Below are positions 61,929 through 64,000 of a stretch of 64,000 bases of DNA, piece by piece (position 1 is the first letter of the stretch; the number at the start of each line of letters is the position of its first letter). Source of the stretch: JBGPTK01 sp963797765 (lineage in GTDB: Bacteria > Acidobacteriota > Terriglobia > Acidiferrales > UBA7541); contig CAWCQU010000003.1 of assembly GCA_963797765.1 (NCBI GenBank), positions 1,984,001 to 2,048,000 on the forward strand, given 5' to 3'. The translations under genes were made by a program, and so were the position numbers. The notes beneath the pieces are model-generated. The model had not been told where the DNA came from, made no database searches, and saw nothing but the letters and a program-made list of their open reading frames with translations.

Positions 61929-62783
61929 ATGGATCATAGCTTTATTGCTGAACTCGGAAACAACCTGGATCAAATTGAACAATTGCAGCTCATCAGGGGG
62001 ACACAGATGAATGCGGGAAGGGAAATCGCGCGGTACCTGTCTTACATGCACCACCGCATGTTGTCTAATATTGGTCGGTCCCGATTTGATCAGGGGATGC
62101 ATAATTCTCTACACGGTCTAATGCGGAGAGCTGGGAGGACTCGAACATCCGAAGATGTCAGGGATTTGATTCGTGACATTAGGCAGTATCAGCTAGGCCT
62201 AACTTCCTTGACCCGAACCTGGGACGTCGAAAGCAGACTCCACGATCTGGAGGAACAAGTTAAAGCTAGAACTTCTGAAGCGGCAGTATCAGACGCCGTC
62301 TCCGGTGCCGAAGCGGTAACGCTCGGGAGTCTTGGAAGCAAGCGCGTACTCTTTGCGATTATGCCTTTCGCTCAAGAGTTTGTTGACGTCTGGATTGGGG
62401 GCATCAAGCGAGCAGCCGGCGGATCGGGGCTGACAGCGCTTCGAATTGACATGTTGACACAATCGAGCGAGATTACGGATGACATCGTGCAGGGAATCCG
62501 CCTGTCCGAGGTCGTGGTAGTTGATGTTACAGGAAACAATCCCAACGTAATGTTCGAATTCGGCTATGCGTTGGCACTGAATAAGCGGCCTGTTGTCATT
62601 AGCCAATCAACTGAGTTCTTATCGTTTGACATTAAAAATCTTCGAACCTTGATATATAGAAATACTTGGCAAGGTATAGAAAATCTTCATAAAGACCTGC
62701 AACCGTTTATCAAAGGAGCTCTAGCGAAGCACCGCAAGAGACCTAAGCATAAAGCAAAGAGCGAGACACCCAGCCGAAAGTAG
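61929..62783 (+). CDS. TIR/nucleoside-deoxyribosyltransferase-like protein, possible defence effector
   Basis: The 284-residue protein has a helical N-terminal half (residues 1-130, Gln/Arg-rich, with a coiled stretch SRLHDLEEQVKARTSEAAV), then a compact Rossmann-like domain at about 138-255. That domain has RVLFAIMPFAQEFVDVWIGG, SEITDDIVQGIRLSEVVVVD and NNPNVMFEFGYALALNKRPV, the N-P-N-V-x-x-E-x-G-x-A motif with Glu210. This motif is shared by nucleoside 2-deoxyribosyltransferase-like and TIR-like proteins, several of which are antiviral effectors that cleave NAD or nucleosides. GAGG precedes the ATG by 6 nt. It stands alone in an AT-richer accessory region. Defence function is inference. Confidence 0.7.
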   Translation: MDHSFIAELGNNLDQIEQLQLIRGTQMNAGREIARYLSYMHHRMLSNIGRSRFDQGMHNSLHGLMRRAGRTRTSEDVRDLIRDIRQYQLGLTSLTRTWDVESRLHDLEEQVKARTSEAAVSDAVSGAEAVTLGSLGSKRVLFAIMPFAQEFVDVWIGGIKRAAGGSGLTALRIDMLTQSSEITDDIVQGIRLSEVVVVDVTGNNPNVMFEFGYALALNKRPVVISQSTEFLSFDIKNLRTLIYRNTWQGIENLHKDLQPFIKGALAKHRKRPKHKAKSETPSRK

Positions 62784-63122
62784 AGAAGGACAAATTTGTC
62801 CACAACTCACCTTGAACGGCAGGTGGCACTTCAGATGAAATTCCAATAGTTCTCCGTTGTCGTCGATTCAGATTGACAGGAGCCCCACGCACTTCCCACA
62901 GACAAGAGAGTTAGGGGAATTTTAGCTGGCCTGCCGAGGATGCATGGCGCGGTCTGCGATATCCCTCTGTGCCAACATCGCTGAGACCGTTTTAGTACTC
63001 TTAATTAATGAGCAGGGCGAGGAAGGGTGGCGCTACACGACCACCCCTATTCGGCGTTGCCACACTCACTCTGAAGCTCCGACCCCCTAGAAAGAATCCT
63101 AGGGAATTTCCGGGACGCAATA
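62784..63122. other. Gene-free stretch with small inverted repeats
   Basis: No gene is supported. A perfect 14-bp palindrome GGACAAATTTGTCC lies at 62788-62801 right after the stop of the TIR-like gene. GGGTGG and CCACCC with a 10-base loop occur at about 63024-63045, and CCCTAG/CTAGGG with an 8-base loop near 63087-63106. None is followed by a T-run, so I do not call a terminator. Confidence 0.35.
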
Positions 63123-63317
63123 CTAGCTGCTCCTGCTCATTTTCAGACCTTCGAATGCCAAATATCCTGCGACGATTACGCCGACCCCGCTCACCCACAC
63201 GGGAACCATCCAACCGCCGATCATTGCTTCCCACCGAAAGGCGATTCGCATCGCGTGCCCGATGGCGACGATGAGGAAAATAAGGCCGGCAACAAAACAG
63301 AATGTCTTTTGGCTCAT
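63123..63317 (-). CDS. Small two-helix membrane protein
   Basis: The 64-residue protein MSQKTFCFVAGLIFLIVAIG and a second hydrophobic part VWVSGVGVIVAGYLAFEGLK make two membrane helices with a short loop. GGAGGT lies 10 nt before the ATG, a strong Shine-Dalgarno, which argues for a real gene. I do not recognise the family or a function. It runs opposite to the TIR-like gene. Confidence 0.7.
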   Translation of the reverse strand: MSQKTFCFVAGLIFLIVAIGHAMRIAFRWEAMIGGWMVPVWVSGVGVIVAGYLAFEGLKMSRSS

Positions 63318-63719
63318 TGGCTGTATACCTCCAAAGAATCAATTCAGAAACTCGCGGATGGATTCTACTCCTTTTTATAGGGATACTGGGGGCGCTCGCC
63401 CAGAGGATGAGTGACACTTACATTCCTCTCGTGGAGATGGGAATTGGAGGGGGTGGGTGTTGAGAAGGCGGCAATCGGGAGATTGGCGTTCCCGGGGGGA
63501 ATCAACTCGCATCCGCCACACAATCTGAAGACTTGGCCCGCTTTAATTCCAGACGGAGAGCCAAGAACCCCTGCCATTCCGATGAAGCCGAAAAAAATGG
63601 GCACCCGTACGGCAGGAAAACGAAAGATGAAAAATGAAAAAACGAAGAACCCCACCCTTTCCGATGAAACCGGAAAGGATGGGGCACCCGGCCGGAGGCG
63701 ATGATCTAGCCAATCGCTC
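63318..63719. other. Gene-free stretch holding REP-like repeats
   Basis: Apart from the Shine-Dalgarno of the small membrane gene at its left end, this region holds only the repeat described at 63650-63684 and a partial relative of it (63582-63607). No gene is convincing; several overlapping open frames have no start signals. Confidence 0.4.
63650..63684. repeat. REP-like hairpin repeat
   Basis: CCCCACCCTTTCCG and CGGAAAGGATGGGG pair over 8 bp and 5 bp with one mismatch around an ATGAAAC loop, and GCACCC follows. The GGATGGGGCACCC ending resembles hairpin repeats seen in many copies in Acidobacteria genomes. A truncated relative with the ending ATGGGCACCCG lies at 63582-63607. Confidence 0.55.
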
Positions 63720-63938
63720 ATGCTTTCTTCAATCGCAGACCCGATAAGGGACGCATTACAAGCCCGGGCAGACCATCTTTCTGTTCTAGTTGGATGGGCG
63801 AATATTACTGTAGCTATAGGCGTTGCCTTAGAAGGAATAGAAATTTGCCATGACATTGTGGCATGGACGAAGCGGAAGAGACGGGAGAAACGTGAACTTA
63901 TTGTTCTGAAAGAACTCGCTCGAGATATTTCCTGTTAG
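63720..63938 (+). CDS. Small hypothetical protein
   Basis: A 72-residue frame reads MLSSIADPIRDALQARADHL, then VLVGWANITVAIGVALEGIE as a hydrophobic stretch, then HDIVAWTKRKRREKRELIV, a basic helix. It could be a small membrane protein with a cytoplasmic basic tail. No good Shine-Dalgarno is near, and the family is unknown to me. It could also be a chance frame. Confidence 0.35.
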   Translation: MLSSIADPIRDALQARADHLSVLVGWANITVAIGVALEGIEICHDIVAWTKRKRREKRELIVLKELARDISC

Positions 63939-64000
63939 TAAAGCAACGGCGAGCAACCGCAATCACATTCTGACGAGCCTAGATGGGTAAAACGGCTTCT

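Noticed and set aside
62788..62801. 14-bp palindrome GGACAAATTTGTCC as an operator
   Set aside because: A few perfect 14-bp palindromes are expected by chance in 64 kb, and it lies after a stop codon without a T-run, so neither operator nor terminator is supported.
1..64000. CRISPR arrays and Cas genes
   Set aside because: No regularly spaced direct repeats with unique spacers and no Cas-like protein was seen.

Overview
The window looks like a chromosomal segment of an Acidobacteriota bacterium, probably of the Terriglobia/Koribacter type. This is inferred from gene content, moderate-to-high GC, the many REC/PAS/HisKA_3 sensor kinases, and a hairpin repeat ending in GGATGGGGCACCC, not from a marker-gene phylogeny.

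Region 1 (1 to 33580, all on the minus strand, reading from high to low coordinates) is one very large exopolysaccharide locus. It opens with a PilZ protein, a Wza-type exporter, an outer-membrane barrel, a Wzz-like chain-length protein, an ExeA-like ATPase and a CpsD-type tyrosine kinase. A NusG/UpxY-type antiterminator follows, with a perfect GGCGGTAGC ops-core match in its leader. Then come a polyprenyl-phosphate sugar transferase carrying a degenerate GGDEF-like domain, an oxidoreductase/aminotransferase/2-epimerase set for an amino sugar, a DUF354 fusion protein, a Wzy-like polymerase, a Wzx-like flippase, six glycosyltransferases, methyltransferases, FemAB/CelD-like acyltransferases, a secreted beta-helix protein, a polysaccharide deacetylase and (cut by the window edge) a nucleotidyltransferase. 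The gene set resembles exosortase-linked EPS loci but no exosortase is present here. A decayed second copy of the 3' end of one glycosyltransferase lies at about 7065-7260.

Region 2 (33581 to 52075) is a signalling block with much decay: an IS3-type transposase relic, a LuxR-type regulator with a degenerate receiver, a MEDS-GAF-PAS histidine kinase next to a broken response regulator, a NarL-type regulator, a small stress-type protein, and a minus-strand operon of response regulator, TonB-dependent receptor, YfiR-like protein, CHASE/HAMP/PAS kinase (frameshifted in a G6 run) and response regulator. Two receiver-first histidine kinases, a hybrid-kinase relic, a Ku 3'-end relic and a frameshifted XRE/S24 regulator follow.

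Region 3 (52416 to 61504) is a more conserved housekeeping stretch: tRNA-Arg(TCT), an SDR oxidoreductase, a pirin, glucokinase with glucose-6-phosphate dehydrogenase, a YggX-like protein, an ATP-grasp enzyme, a radical SAM protein and a frameshifted MBL-fold hydrolase. The radical SAM gene is the most notable element. Its apparent stop is an in-frame TGA inside a Cys-Sec-Ala-Glu-Pro tail, followed by 25 more codons and a small hairpin of bacterial SECIS type, so it is very probably a selenoprotein that a standard gene call would truncate.

Region 4 (61560 to the end) is accessory: a TIR/deoxyribosyltransferase-like protein that could be a defence effector, two very small proteins and a REP-like hairpin.
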